Source: an uncultured Dialister sp. (lineage in GTDB: Bacteria > Bacillota > Negativicutes > Veillonellales > Dialisteraceae). Taken from it: 64,000 nt of DNA. The stretch covers positions 1-64,000 of the forward strand of contig CABQAR010000009.1 in NCBI GenBank assembly GCA_902462205.1. Direction: 5' to 3'. The position numbers and the translations under genes are program-made. This document shows, one piece after another, positions 34,174-41,607 of the stretch; positions within the stretch are counted from its first letter, which is position 1, and every line of letters starts with the position of its first letter. Under the pieces are notes generated by a model, which saw only the letters and a list, made by a program, of their open reading frames with translations, was not told where the DNA came from and searched no databases.

Positions 34174-35259
34174 CTATAGGATTTTCTCTAAAACTTGAAT
34201 GGCTTGCTTATCCATTTCCGGGGTTATGTGTGAGTATGTGTCCATTGTTACGTTAAAGCTGCTATGACCTAATCTGTGCTGAATGATTTTAAAATGAATT
34301 CCTGCTTTAACAAGTATGGTTGCGTGTGTGTGTCGCAGGCTATGAAATCTGAAATGCGGAAGATCTATTTTATCAAAAGCATGGCGAGCCATTTTTGACA
34401 GAGTATTTTGGTGGATGATTTGCCCGTTTTCATCAGGGAAAACCAAATTTAAGTGATCTTTATCAAATGACCTTCCGGCTTTTAGTCTCAAACGATCGCA
34501 GTATGCATGCTGCTGTTGAAGCATTATAATCGTCTTTTTATCTATAGTAATTGTCCGGCGGCTCGATTTAGTCTTCAAATTTGTTGAAATGACGTCTCTG
34601 CCGTCTTTACGAATGACAGACTGATTGACTGTTACTGTTCCGGTGTCAATACTTACATTACGCCATGACAATCCTATAATCTCTCCTCGGCGCAACCCCG
34701 TGGCCAATGCGAATTCAACTATGCGCCGAAAGGGTTCGTTATCGATAGAACTAAGTAAAAGTTTTATTTGTTCCTCTGTTAAGGCTTCTGCGGCTTTACG
34801 TTGTCCTTTGGGCGGTGAGACATTCTGCAGAGGATTTACTTTTAAAGCTCCGTCCTCTACCGCCTGATTAAGCGCTTTCTTCGTGATTGTATGCAGATAC
34901 CTTATTGTTCGCGCAGATAATCCTTCATCGACAAGAATTACATAATAATTACGAAAAGTAGTAGGGGATAAATCCATGAGCAGGAGCTGCCCTATAGCAG
35001 CCCGTCCGATATGTTTTTGAAGAAGATAGCTATAACTTTTATATGTTTGCGGGGAAAGGGTATTTTTCTGCGCTTCTACCCACGCCATTACCCATTCAGC
35101 AAAAGTATATTTTTCAATGGATAATGGACAGGTTTCCTGTAATTCTTTGAAATCATCCCGCTTTTTCTTGGCAATAGCTGCCGTTTTTCCGTAAAAATGA
35201 TATTGCTTCCCTTTGAAATAGTAGGTGGTTTCGTATAAGTTGTCTTTTCTTTTTGGCAC
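34174..35259 (-). CDS. int: Prophage tyrosine-recombinase integrase
   Basis: A 361-residue tyrosine recombinase. A short arm-binding N-terminus (NLYETTYYFKGKQYHFYGK) precedes the SAM-like core-binding region (about 60-155) and the catalytic domain. The catalytic residues are all present: Arg in ALATGLRRGEI, HSLRHTHATIL with His-x-x-Arg, LGHSSFNVTMDTYSHIT with the last His/Trp position and the nucleophilic Tyr. The start is GTG at 35259 with AGGAG about ten bases ahead. It lies next to tRNA-Ser and points toward it, as in phages that integrate in tRNA genes. Confidence 0.95.
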   Translation of the reverse strand: MPKRKDNLYETTYYFKGKQYHFYGKTAAIAKKKRDDFKELQETCPLSIEKYTFAEWVMAWVEAQKNTLSPQTYKSYSYLLQKHIGRAAIGQLLLMDLSPTTFRNYYVILVDEGLSARTIRYLHTITKKALNQAVEDGALKVNPLQNVSPPKGQRKAAEALTEEQIKLLLSSIDNEPFRRIVEFALATGLRRGEIIGLSWRNVSIDTGTVTVNQSVIRKDGRDVISTNLKTKSSRRTITIDKKTIIMLQQQHAYCDRLRLKAGRSFDKDHLNLVFPDENGQIIHQNTLSKMARHAFDKIDLPHFRFHSLRHTHATILVKAGIHFKIIQHRLGHSSFNVTMDTYSHITPEMDKQAIQVLEKIL

Positions 35260-35310
35260 AAAAAATCAGCTCCTTTTTATAATAGAGGCTGACTATGATA
35301 TAATACAGAC

Positions 35311-35408
35311 GTAATCAGCCCTGGTGGGGTTATATTACAACTGCTAAGAGTACTGACATACTTCTTAGCCATCCCGGCGATATACTCACGGTATAACGCC
35401 GGGATTTT
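35311..35408 (+). ncRNA. Candidate small RNA next to the integrase gene
   Basis: A TATAAT at 35299-35304 (weak -35) is followed by three hairpins: GTAAT/ATTAC at 35311-35338, GCTAAGAGTA with TACTTCTTAGC at 35343-35369, and a terminator-like CCCGGCG/CGCCGGG at 35373-35403 followed by ATTTTAT. The minus strand of the same segment has an open frame of about 68 codons without a ribosome site, so a coding reading is less likely. Alternatively it is structured DNA or leader of the integrase gene. No known family recognised. Confidence 0.4.
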
Positions 35409-35416
35409 ATATTGAT

Positions 35417-35447
35417 TTGAACAATAGGATACAAATTTTGATATAAT
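35417..35447 (+). promoter_or_regulatory. Promoter of the integrase-proximal cargo gene
   Basis: TTGAAC at 35417-35422 and TATAAT at 35442-35447 are 19 bases apart, 22 bases ahead of the start. The spacing is long, so activity is uncertain. Confidence 0.5.
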
Positions 35448-35469
35448 GAAAAACAAGGAGGGATTACAA

Positions 35470-36402
35470 ATGGGTAAAATCATGAAAGCGAGAATAGCTT
35501 ATACAGGGCCATTATTGGATCATGGAGAGATGGATGTAAAAGAATTAGCGCCCGCATTGATTGCTTTTGCCGATTTGGTTGAAAACGTAAATACAATTAT
35601 TGGTGGTGAGCAACCGATAAAAGTTTTAGTAAATCAAGATAGCATACAAAGAGGATCATTCGACGTCACATTACTTTTGATGGTCGATTCAATCCTTGAA
35701 CAAGCTAAATTATTTATGGGAGTAGCCGATGAAAGCGGATTGTCAGCACTGGTTGAAATATTAGGATTTGCAGGATCCAGTTGTGCAAGTATTTTCACAT
35801 TAATCAAATGGATAAATGGAAGACAGATAAAAAGTATAGAGGATAAATCTCCCAATATAGCAGAAATTACATTGGATGATGATAAAAGGATACAAACAAA
35901 TAAGAAAACAATGAAAGTATTTCTTGATTTAAAGTGTAGAGTAAATATAGAAAGAGTGATATCTCCTTTACTAATAGATGGGATAGATGGATTTGAATTA
36001 CGTGATCCGGAAAATAAAACGGATAAAGCGCCATTAGAAACTATAAAAAAATCAGAAGTGGGAATATTCAAGTCACCACCTGCACAAAAGATGGAAGACG
36101 TAGAATCTAAAGGCGCTACGCAAAGATTAATTGTTCAAATCATCGCACCAAACTTTGAAGGAGGTAAATGGAGATTATCTGACGGAAATAATCCATTTTG
36201 GGCAACCATAGAAGATGAAGACTTTTTGCGTAAAATTAATACTCACTCATTGGTGTTTGGTAAAGGTGATGTATTAATCGTAAATTGCCATATGCAGCAA
36301 TTCATAAAAAATGGGAAACTAAGTTCTGAATGGTTTATAGAGAAAGTGTTGGATATCAAACTACAGAAAGAACAAATACAGCTTCCTTTTGAATACAATT
36401 AG
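35470..36402 (+). CDS. Uncharacterised prophage cargo protein
   Basis: A 310-residue protein I cannot name. It begins with MGKIMKARIAYTGPLL and has an acidic helical region (KELAPALIAFADLVENVNT). A hydrophobic, Gly-rich stretch near residues 99-120 may be a membrane or packing helix. The second half is beta-rich with IVQIIAPNFEGGKWRLSDG. It is transcribed opposite to integrase and the repressor operon with its own promoter and terminator, the usual arrangement of lysogenic-conversion genes. Similar-looking chains (a pattern with an N-terminal ALxxLxELxxxAN helix) occur in other mobile elements from memory, with no known function. AGGAGGGAT precedes the chosen start; 35446 is less likely. It is AT-rich compared with host genes. 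Confidence 0.75.
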   Translation: MGKIMKARIAYTGPLLDHGEMDVKELAPALIAFADLVENVNTIIGGEQPIKVLVNQDSIQRGSFDVTLLLMVDSILEQAKLFMGVADESGLSALVEILGFAGSSCASIFTLIKWINGRQIKSIEDKSPNIAEITLDDDKRIQTNKKTMKVFLDLKCRVNIERVISPLLIDGIDGFELRDPENKTDKAPLETIKKSEVGIFKSPPAQKMEDVESKGATQRLIVQIIAPNFEGGKWRLSDGNNPFWATIEDEDFLRKINTHSLVFGKGDVLIVNCHMQQFIKNGKLSSEWFIEKVLDIKLQKEQIQLPFEYN

Positions 36403-36414
36403 TTTTAAATACAT

Positions 36415-36452
36415 ACCGCCAGCGTGTAATAACATGTATAGGCGGTTTTTAT
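36415..36452 (+). terminator. Terminator of the cargo gene
   Basis: ACCGCC pairs with GGCGGT around a 20-base loop with some internal pairing and is followed by TTTTATATT. Confidence 0.75.
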
Positions 36453-36519
36453 ATTGTTGCAGCACTGCTTCTGCTCACATCAAATCATTTTAAATCAGGA
36501 TAAGTTCGCAAAGTACCAT

Positions 36520-36537
36520 TTTGCGGACATCCGCAAA
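36520..36537. repeat. Perfect 18-bp palindrome
   Basis: TTTGCGGA and TCCGCAAA flank a CA spacer. A related GCAAA (36508-36512) lies just before. It is the size of a regulator operator, in the non-coding gap between the cargo gene and the exported Cys-His protein gene. No protein is known to bind it. Confidence 0.55.
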
Positions 36538-36559
36538 TAGGAAGTACAAACATGAAACC

Positions 36560-36640
36560 AGCTCATCAAGTTAAATAATTCAGTATTTGCCGTGTTTTTT
36601 TGATTTTGCACGTTGCTAATTCAAAAGCTCGTCAAGTTAA
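36560..36640 (+). repeat. 15-bp direct repeat pair
   Basis: AGCTCATCAAGTTAA at 36560-36574 and AGCTCGTCAAGTTAA at 36626-36640 differ by one base and are 66 bases apart. The second copy includes the stop codon of the minus-strand gene that ends at 36637. Confidence 0.55.
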
Positions 36641-36858
36641 GGATGACAGCGCTTACACGGGACGAAGCCTGAATTAATCGCGTCCTCGCGTGTTTCAAAA
36701 TAAACTTTGTTCCGTTCAGCCATCCTATCAACGCTGCTGCAATAATCATAGTGGAATTTATGACTGTTCCGGTTGCCGATATATGCATCAGCTATTCCGG
36801 CGGACGTGATCGTAAGAAGAGAAGCAACAGCAATAGCAATCATAGAGCGCTTAAACAT
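36637..36858 (-). CDS. Small exported protein with Ada-like Cys/His metal site
   Basis: A 73-residue protein. A signal peptide (MFKRSMIAIAVASLLTI to about residue 24) is followed by a mature part that begins YIGNRNSHKFHY and ends VPCKRCHP. The FHYDYCSSV and PCKRCHP pieces resemble the zinc site of Ada/CoA-disulfide-reductase-linked domains (a family of short 'Ada metal-binding' proteins). The function is unknown; the size and export argue against DNA repair. The start at 36858 follows GGGGGATT. It is in the prophage cargo block. Confidence 0.7.
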   Translation of the reverse strand: MFKRSMIAIAVASLLTITSAGIADAYIGNRNSHKFHYDYCSSVDRMAERNKVYFETREDAINSGFVPCKRCHP

Positions 36859-36965
36859 TTGAATCCCCCGCATTTCTCGTTGAATAAAAGACACGTATAG
36901 CAATTACAATGGCGAAAATGACATCATGCCTGAACACCTTGCAGCTGTCATTATTGTAAGAGCAA

Positions 36966-37169
36966 TTAATAGTGTTCTCTTATATATCTTTTTGCTTCGT
37001 ATCTACCCATCCATTGGGAGAGCAACGCACCGGGGACTCCTACGACTATGAACCACGCTAACATAGAATGTGGAAAGAATATAGAGCAAACTAGAGATAA
37101 AAAAATACCCATCATGTAACTTCCCAATGATACTTCTCCGGAAAAATCTATAAATTTTTCTTCGCTCAT
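36966..37169 (-). CDS. Small prophage membrane protein
   Basis: A 67-residue protein with two membrane helices (about residues 17-33 and 36-52) and a charged tail. No recognised family. GGAGGTAATT precedes the start at 37169. It is 59 bases downstream of the J-domain gene on the same strand and may be co-transcribed with it and the repressor. It could be a superinfection-exclusion type protein, but there is no sequence evidence for that. Confidence 0.55.
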   Translation of the reverse strand: MSEEKFIDFSGEVSLGSYMMGIFLSLVCSIFFPHSMLAWFIVVGVPGALLSQWMGRYEAKRYIREHY

Positions 37170-37228
37170 AATTACCTCCATGTGAATTACTTTAGACGTC
37201 CAGTTTAATTTTAAATAGGACCTTATCT

Positions 37229-38446
37229 TTATATTTCATTGACTGATATTTTGGTCGTTCGAGTATTTCCATTTCGTACTTTATACAATGTTAGTTCGTA
37301 TTTATCGTACATAACTCCATTAATAGTGCGGGTTTCTGATAATTTAAATGGCTCTGACTTATTGCCGAAATCAGCCTCTCTTTCTTTATAAAGGAATTTG
37401 TAACGTATTTCATACATGCCAGGCGTTATAGATAAAGCAGTAAAGCTGTTATATGGTGCAATTGTAAATGTTCTGATTGGATGAGGATTTTTATCTACAG
37501 ACCATAATCTGACATAAACAGGTGCATTGTTTTGGGTATTATCAATTGTTACTGATGAGTAGCCTGTCTGGTTTAATATATTCGTATTTATAACATACCC
37601 TGTTTTTACGTCTGTTTGTGGAGTTAGTTCCACTTGTATGTTTGTGTCTCGAGCGGTTTTTGGTGGGCTTTTATTTGACGTAGATGGTTCTGTTATACAT
37701 GAATATATGCCTGCACAAACTGCACCTATAAATATAATTGCTCTAATCCCGTCAATAATATTCCAGAATTTTTCTTTATATTTATGATTAGAAATGTTTG
37801 AAGATATTTGATCCCTGTTTTTCTTTACCAATTCATAACTATCTGATTGGGGTGATATATATGATAGGGATTGATCAGCAAAATATAATGCTTGTTCATA
37901 TTCTGCTGTCCAAGTATATGCTATTGAGAATTTATAAAAAACCAATCCAACACACCAGAATGTGTCGATATCACAAAATACTGAATTTTTAATTTCGTCT
38001 ACACCTGCTAATACTTTTTCGTGAAAGTCCATAAATATGGAATTGCAAGTCGATAAATTTTCTTTTTCAAAACCTTTTTCATATCTAATTTCATCGTTTA
38101 TTCTTTTTATAAAAATAAAGCAATAGTTATTTATGATATTTATTGATTTACAGAATATGTCATACGGAGATGAAGGAGTTACAGTCTCGTCAGTACATAT
38201 ACCAGAATCATCAGCGCAACCATTCGTTATGCTAAAATCATATAATTTTCTTTTTTGTGGATCAGACAGCACTGAATATGCCTTATTAATATCAGACATC
38301 TTTTTGGTTGCTACATCTTTAGGTAGACTTGTTGTATCAGGATGATATTTTTTGGCTAATTGTAAATATGCTTTTCTTATTTCAGTTAGAGTTGCTGTTG
38401 AAGATACATTTAATATGTCATAATAACTATTACTTACTTCCGGCAT
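37229..38446 (-). CDS. Membrane-anchored J-domain (DnaJ-like) protein
   Basis: A 405-residue protein. A full J domain occupies residues 7-70 with the invariant HPD at residues 35-37 and the helix IV ending QKRKLYDF. A central helical part (about 90-230) includes a TPR-like WTAEYEQALYFADQSLSY. One membrane helix (about 238-256) follows, then a beta-rich C-terminal part (about 270-400) with no known family. The J domain would stimulate an Hsp70 (DnaK). The start at 38446 is preferred for its AAGAGG site. The gene begins 17 bases after the repressor stop codon, so it is most likely expressed in the lysogen. No Gly/Phe or zinc-finger region of classical DnaJ is present. Confidence 0.8.
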   Translation of the reverse strand: MPEVSNSYYDILNVSSTATLTEIRKAYLQLAKKYHPDTTSLPKDVATKKMSDINKAYSVLSDPQKRKLYDFSITNGCADDSGICTDETVTPSSPYDIFCKSINIINNYCFIFIKRINDEIRYEKGFEKENLSTCNSIFMDFHEKVLAGVDEIKNSVFCDIDTFWCVGLVFYKFSIAYTWTAEYEQALYFADQSLSYISPQSDSYELVKKNRDQISSNISNHKYKEKFWNIIDGIRAIIFIGAVCAGIYSCITEPSTSNKSPPKTARDTNIQVELTPQTDVKTGYVINTNILNQTGYSSVTIDNTQNNAPVYVRLWSVDKNPHPIRTFTIAPYNSFTALSITPGMYEIRYKFLYKEREADFGNKSEPFKLSETRTINGVMYDKYELTLYKVRNGNTRTTKISVNEI

Positions 38447-38463
38447 GAATAATACCTCTTGCT

Positions 38464-39117
38464 TTACCAAGTGTGACGTGATTCGACTACTTTACCGATT
38501 ATCTGTATCGGAAAGCTTTCTATCTGCTTTTTCGTGTAGAAGTGAGGCTGGTATACGTTTAGATTCAGACCGACGAGCATAATTCCTTCATCGGTCTTTT
38601 TTATTTGCTTGACGGTCGCTTCATCTCCATTCACTAAAACGATAGCAGTATCACCAGAATCAACATCATTCTGCTTTCTGACAATGACGATGTCTCCTTC
38701 ATGTAGTTTTGGTTCCATACTTTCTCCCTTTATTTTGAGGGCAAAGTATTCACCGGAAGCTGCCAATTTCGGCGTAATTTCTTCCCATCCTTCAATATTC
38801 TCAATGGCCTCCATGGGGATGCCGGCAACGACTTTTCCAAGAATCGGGATACGGACGCCACGGAGCGGCTGTGTTCGTGGGGGACCGTCTGGAGTAGATT
38901 CCTTATCCTCTATTAAATCGGATTTTTCAATTCCGAAATAGTTGGCAATCATTTCTATCTTATCGATGCGGGGATAATTAACGCCTTTTTCCCAAGATGT
39001 AAATGTAGTATATGCAAAACCCAAATCTTTACATATATCCGTTCTGCTCTTATCAAATTTTTGCATGTAAAATTGCAAATTTTTTGCAAAAATTGCTCTG
39101 TTACCTAAATCACTCAT
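38464..39117 (-). CDS. CI-like repressor with LexA-type (S24) peptidase domain
   Basis: A 217-residue phage repressor. An N-terminal helix-turn-helix (about residues 9-60, with DICKDLGFAYTTFTSWEKG) is followed by a linker and an S24 self-cleaving domain. The cleavage-type Ala-Gly lies in KVVAGIPMEA near residue 95. The catalytic Ser is in GESMEPKLHEGDIV and the Lys in DEATVKQIKK. It would hold the prophage silent and be cleaved on RecA activation. GGAGGTGG precedes the start. Its own promoter and operators lie in the gap to cro. Confidence 0.93.
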   Translation of the reverse strand: MSDLGNRAIFAKNLQFYMQKFDKSRTDICKDLGFAYTTFTSWEKGVNYPRIDKIEMIANYFGIEKSDLIEDKESTPDGPPRTQPLRGVRIPILGKVVAGIPMEAIENIEGWEEITPKLAASGEYFALKIKGESMEPKLHEGDIVIVRKQNDVDSGDTAIVLVNGDEATVKQIKKTDEGIMLVGLNLNVYQPHFYTKKQIESFPIQIIGKVVESRHTW

Positions 39118-39147
39118 CTTACCACCTCCGCCTTGGGCTCTGTCTGT

Positions 39148-39176
39148 ATGTTACAGTTTACAGGTAAAAAAATCAA
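39148..39176 (-). promoter_or_regulatory. Repressor promoter with overlapping operator
   Basis: On the minus strand TTGATT (39176-39171) and TAACAT (39153-39148) are 17 bases apart. The 17-bp operator TTACAGTTTACAGGTAA (39151-39167) covers the -10 and most of the spacer. It differs at two positions from the operator in front of cro. Confidence 0.8.
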
Positions 39177-39206
39177 GTCGAATTTAAAAATATTACATTT
39201 TAGACG

Positions 39207-39235
39207 TTGACTTTACAGTTTAAATGTAATATCAT
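39207..39235 (+). promoter_or_regulatory. cro promoter with operator filling the spacer
   Basis: TTGACT at 39207-39212 and TATCAT at 39230-39235 enclose a 17-base spacer that is exactly the near-palindromic operator TTACAGTTTAAATGTAA (39213-39229). Binding there should block RNA polymerase. A degenerate half-site TTACATTTTA starts at 39193. Confidence 0.85.
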
Positions 39236-39258
39236 GAAACGCAAGAGGAGGTGAAATA

Positions 39259-39474
39259 ATGAGTAGAGAAGAGATGCGTAAAACGAAGTTCACGTTGAAA
39301 GCCTGTCGGGTAAATAAAGGGTTGACGATTAAAGAGGCTGCAAAAATGCTAAATATTAGTGAATTTACGCTTTTGAATTATGAAGCTGGAAAGACGTTCC
39401 CTACGGTCCCTGTGATTTCAAAAATTGAAAATCTGTACGGAATTAGCTATGATGAAATTATTTTTTTGCAATAA
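39259..39474 (+). CDS. Cro-like XRE-family regulator
   Basis: A 71-residue helix-turn-helix protein with the XRE layout: a first helix (KACRVNKGLTIKEAAKML), the recognition helix region NISEFTLLNYEAGKTFPTVP and the closing VISKIENLYGISYDEI. It is the first gene to the right of the repressor, in the opposite direction, so it should be the lytic-side regulator. GAGGAGGTG precedes the start. The same 17-bp operator recurs just after its stop codon. Confidence 0.9.
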   Translation: MSREEMRKTKFTLKACRVNKGLTIKEAAKMLNISEFTLLNYEAGKTFPTVPVISKIENLYGISYDEIIFLQ

Positions 39475-39496
39475 TATTACAGTTTAAGTGTAATAT
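39466..39496 (+). promoter_or_regulatory. Third operator with candidate early promoter
   Basis: TTACAGTTTAAGTGTAA at 39477-39493 matches the cro operator in 16 of 17 positions. TTGCAA (39466-39471) and TGTAAT (39489-39494) are 17 bases apart around it. It would add repressor control directly ahead of the early operon. Confidence 0.75.
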
Positions 39497-39527
39497 TGTA
39501 CAAGTTTATAGGAAGGGGTGATGAGGA

Positions 39528-39632
39528 ATGGGAGTATTCAAGGGAAAAGATTTTATTGGTAAAGCCAAAAAGTTAAGGAAAGGAGAACATTGCAATGGAC
39601 AAATTCATGCTAAATCCGAGAGAGGCACATGA
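39528..39632 (+). CDS. Possible small basic phage peptide
   Basis: A 34-codon frame beginning MGVFKGKDFIGKAKKLRKGE, Lys/Gly-rich, with GGAAGGGGTGATGAGGA directly upstream. It overlaps the start of the following gene in another frame. It may be a real peptide or a translational coupler. No family recognised. Confidence 0.4.
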   Translation: MGVFKGKDFIGKAKKLRKGEHCNGQIHAKSERGT

Positions 39633-39840
39633 ATGCACCGGAATCGGAGAAAAACAGATCAGGGATTGGGCAAAGAATGATACTACGTTCCCGGCGCTGG
39701 CTGTAGGGTGCGATATACACATCCCATACGATGAGCTTAAGGCGTGGCTGGCGAATCGGGCAAAGTTGCGCGTCGGACTGAAAACACACGATTCGCAGGT
39801 GGCCGGAATTATTAACAGGAATAGGAGAAAGCAGGCATGA
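39595..39840 (+). CDS. Small helix-turn-helix (excisionase-like) protein
   Basis: An 81-residue protein. MLNPREAHECTGIGEKQIRDW is a winged-helix/HTH_17 start like those in excisionase-type proteins, followed by a wing region DIHIPYDELKAWLANRAKL and a basic tail. It could be Xis or another early DNA-binding protein. GGAGAACATTGCA lies ahead of the ATG. Its stop overlaps the next start by four bases. Confidence 0.72.
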   Translation: MDKFMLNPREAHECTGIGEKQIRDWAKNDTTFPALAVGCDIHIPYDELKAWLANRAKLRVGLKTHDSQVAGIINRNRRKQA

Positions 39841-40133
39841 GAAAAGGGCTTGTTTTAACCGGTGCATTGATAGCTGTAACTGCAGTGGCATGCGCATGGG
39901 CGCATGCGGATGAGATTCATGATGAGCTTTTCGCAGAAACAAAGCTCATTGAGTACCGCACAGAAGTCCACCAGGGAGACACTCTCTGGGACATCTGTAG
40001 CGAGATCGCGACGGATAAAGAAGATCTGAATCGTCTTGTTTGGCAAGCGATGCATGATAACAGAATTGAAGATCCGGCGGAGTTGCAGCCTGGGATGCTT
40101 GTAATCATACGGGTAAAAGAGGCAAGAAAATGA
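39837..40133 (+). CDS. Exported LysM-like phage protein
   Basis: A 98-residue protein with an N-terminal membrane or signal segment (residues 5-24, ending ACAWAHA) and a LysM-like domain (about 43-95: YRTEVHQGDTLWDICSEIA, then a Pro-Gly-Met-x-Val-x-Ile end). LysM binds glycan strands of peptidoglycan or chitin. It may act at the cell wall during infection. It overlaps genes on both sides by four bases, so translation is coupled. Confidence 0.78.
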   Translation: MRKGLVLTGALIAVTAVACAWAHADEIHDELFAETKLIEYRTEVHQGDTLWDICSEIATDKEDLNRLVWQAMHDNRIEDPAELQPGMLVIIRVKEARK

Positions 40134-40363
40134 TGAAAGAAATACGGAAAGTATCTTCCAAAACGGTTATCAAATTCATAGGAGACTGGAGCGACGGCAA
40201 AGATGTTGATAAATGTCGTATGTTAGCGAGAGATGGCAGGGATGCATGGATTGCGGTTGATAATCTAACAGGTGATTGCTGGATGGAAGTATTTTTAACA
40301 AGGGATAAGGCAATAGACTGGCTTGAGAACCGAGAGAACGAAAATAATGAAAAAGCCGATTGA
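40130..40363 (+). CDS. Hypothetical early phage protein
   Basis: A 77-residue acidic protein with no family recognised. The sequence includes VSSKTVIKFIGDWSDGKDV and a tail rich in Asn/Glu. It starts inside the end of the LysM gene (ATGA overlap). Two hairpins follow its stop codon. Confidence 0.6.
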   Translation: MMKEIRKVSSKTVIKFIGDWSDGKDVDKCRMLARDGRDAWIAVDNLTGDCWMEVFLTRDKAIDWLENRENENNEKAD

Positions 40364-40412
40364 TAGTTGGCGCTATCAACCGGCGGGCGGAAAGTTTTAC
40401 CACGTTTCCGCC
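40360..40412 (+). other. Two hairpins between early gene groups
   Basis: TTGATAG (40360-40366) pairs with CTATCAA (40373-40379), and GGCGGAAA (40386-40393) with TTTCCGCC (40405-40412). The second is followed by TCTATATTAT. They lie before the YqaJ gene and may be partial terminators or processing sites. Confidence 0.5.
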
Positions 40413-40444
40413 TCTATATTATCAAAATTTGGAGGAATACACAA

Positions 40445-41407
40445 ATGGCATATACAAATTGCGACTTGATTTTATCGGTAAAAGACGCGGATAACCGTGA
40501 TGAATGGCTGAAAGTAAGAAACATGGGAATTGGCGGAAGCGACGCTTCGGTCATCATGGGGCTGAATTCATACAAGTCGCCGTATCAGCTCTGGCTGGAG
40601 AAGACCGGCGAGGCCTTGCCTGATGATTTAACAGGGAATCAGTTTGTGTACTGGGGGCAGAAGAACGAAGGGAACATTGGCGACTGGTTCAGCGAAGAAA
40701 CGGGAAAGAAAGTGCAGCGGCTCGGTACTCTACGCAATAAAGAGTACCCGTTCATGATTGCGAACGTAGACAGAATGGTTGTCGGTGAGAATGCAGGGCT
40801 TGAAATCAAGACAGCCGGCGTTTCTCAGTATAAAAAGTGGAAAGATGACGAAATCCCCGACGCGTATTACTGCCAGTGCTTGCATTACATGGCCGTTACC
40901 GGGGCGGATTACTGGTATATAGCGGTCCTGCTGGGTGGCAATGAGGCTGTTTGGAAGAAGATAGAACGGAATGAGGATGACATCAAGGTACTTATTGAGG
41001 CGGAAAAAGAATTCTGGAATCTGGTGGAAACAAAGACCCCGCCGCCGGTGGACGGTTCTAAGTCATGCGCTGCGGCCTTAGGGATTTATTTCAAAGAAAA
41101 CAAAGGGTCAGAAATGGTTCTTCCTTCTGAAGCTTTGCCACTGATCGAAAGCGTGAAATTGGATAAATTAACTATTTCAAAACTGAAAGAAAATATCCAA
41201 CTGAAAGAAAATCAGCTGGCAGAAATCATGGGGAATTATGAAACAGGACGTATCGGAGATTACAAGGTGACATTCAAAACAAGTACACCGAGGGAATCCA
41301 TTTCGGTGTCTAAAGTGAAAAAGGCGGATCCCGGAAGTTATGAAGCATTGAAAGCAATGGGGCTTGTCACGCTAAGCAAAGCAAGCCGCACATTGAGGGT
41401 CTGGTAA
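40445..41407 (+). CDS. YqaJ-type phage recombination exonuclease
   Basis: A 320-residue protein. The YqaJ core (lambda-exonuclease fold) is at about residues 20-200: GIGGSDASVIMGLNSYKSPY, a central FMIANVDRMV with the metal Asp, and LEIKTAGVSQYKKW with the Glu-x-Lys. The C-terminal third is helical. YqaJ nucleases chew one strand to feed RecT annealing. The start at 40445 follows GGAGGAAT; 40367 is unsupported. It forms a recombination set with RecT two genes on. Confidence 0.9.
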   Translation: MAYTNCDLILSVKDADNRDEWLKVRNMGIGGSDASVIMGLNSYKSPYQLWLEKTGEALPDDLTGNQFVYWGQKNEGNIGDWFSEETGKKVQRLGTLRNKEYPFMIANVDRMVVGENAGLEIKTAGVSQYKKWKDDEIPDAYYCQCLHYMAVTGADYWYIAVLLGGNEAVWKKIERNEDDIKVLIEAEKEFWNLVETKTPPPVDGSKSCAAALGIYFKENKGSEMVLPSEALPLIESVKLDKLTISKLKENIQLKENQLAEIMGNYETGRIGDYKVTFKTSTPRESISVSKVKKADPGSYEALKAMGLVTLSKASRTLRVW

Positions 41408-41607
41408 TGAATAAGGACGAGTTCAACTCCCTGCAAATAGGCACGAGCGTGAAGGTCATGAGAGGCCTTTCCGCCCCGCCTATTCGCGGGATTTTGGCAG
41501 ACAAGGTGAATGAATCGGCATTGATTAAAACAGGCCATACACCATCGGGGAAGCCTATTCTCCGGTGGGAGCATTATATGAGTTTAAGAGTGGAGGAAAA
41601 AAGATGA
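41407..41607 (+). CDS. Hypothetical protein between YqaJ and RecT
   Basis: A 66-residue protein of beta-rich appearance (IGTSVKVMRGLSAPPIRGIL) with no family recognised. Its start shares one base with the YqaJ stop and its end overlaps the RecT start by four bases, so it is translated as part of the recombination operon. Confidence 0.7.
   Translation: MNKDEFNSLQIGTSVKVMRGLSAPPIRGILADKVNESALIKTGHTPSGKPILRWEHYMSLRVEEKR

Noticed and set aside
36637..36858. Ada-type DNA repair protein
   Set aside because: Only the metal-site fragment is present and the protein carries a signal peptide.
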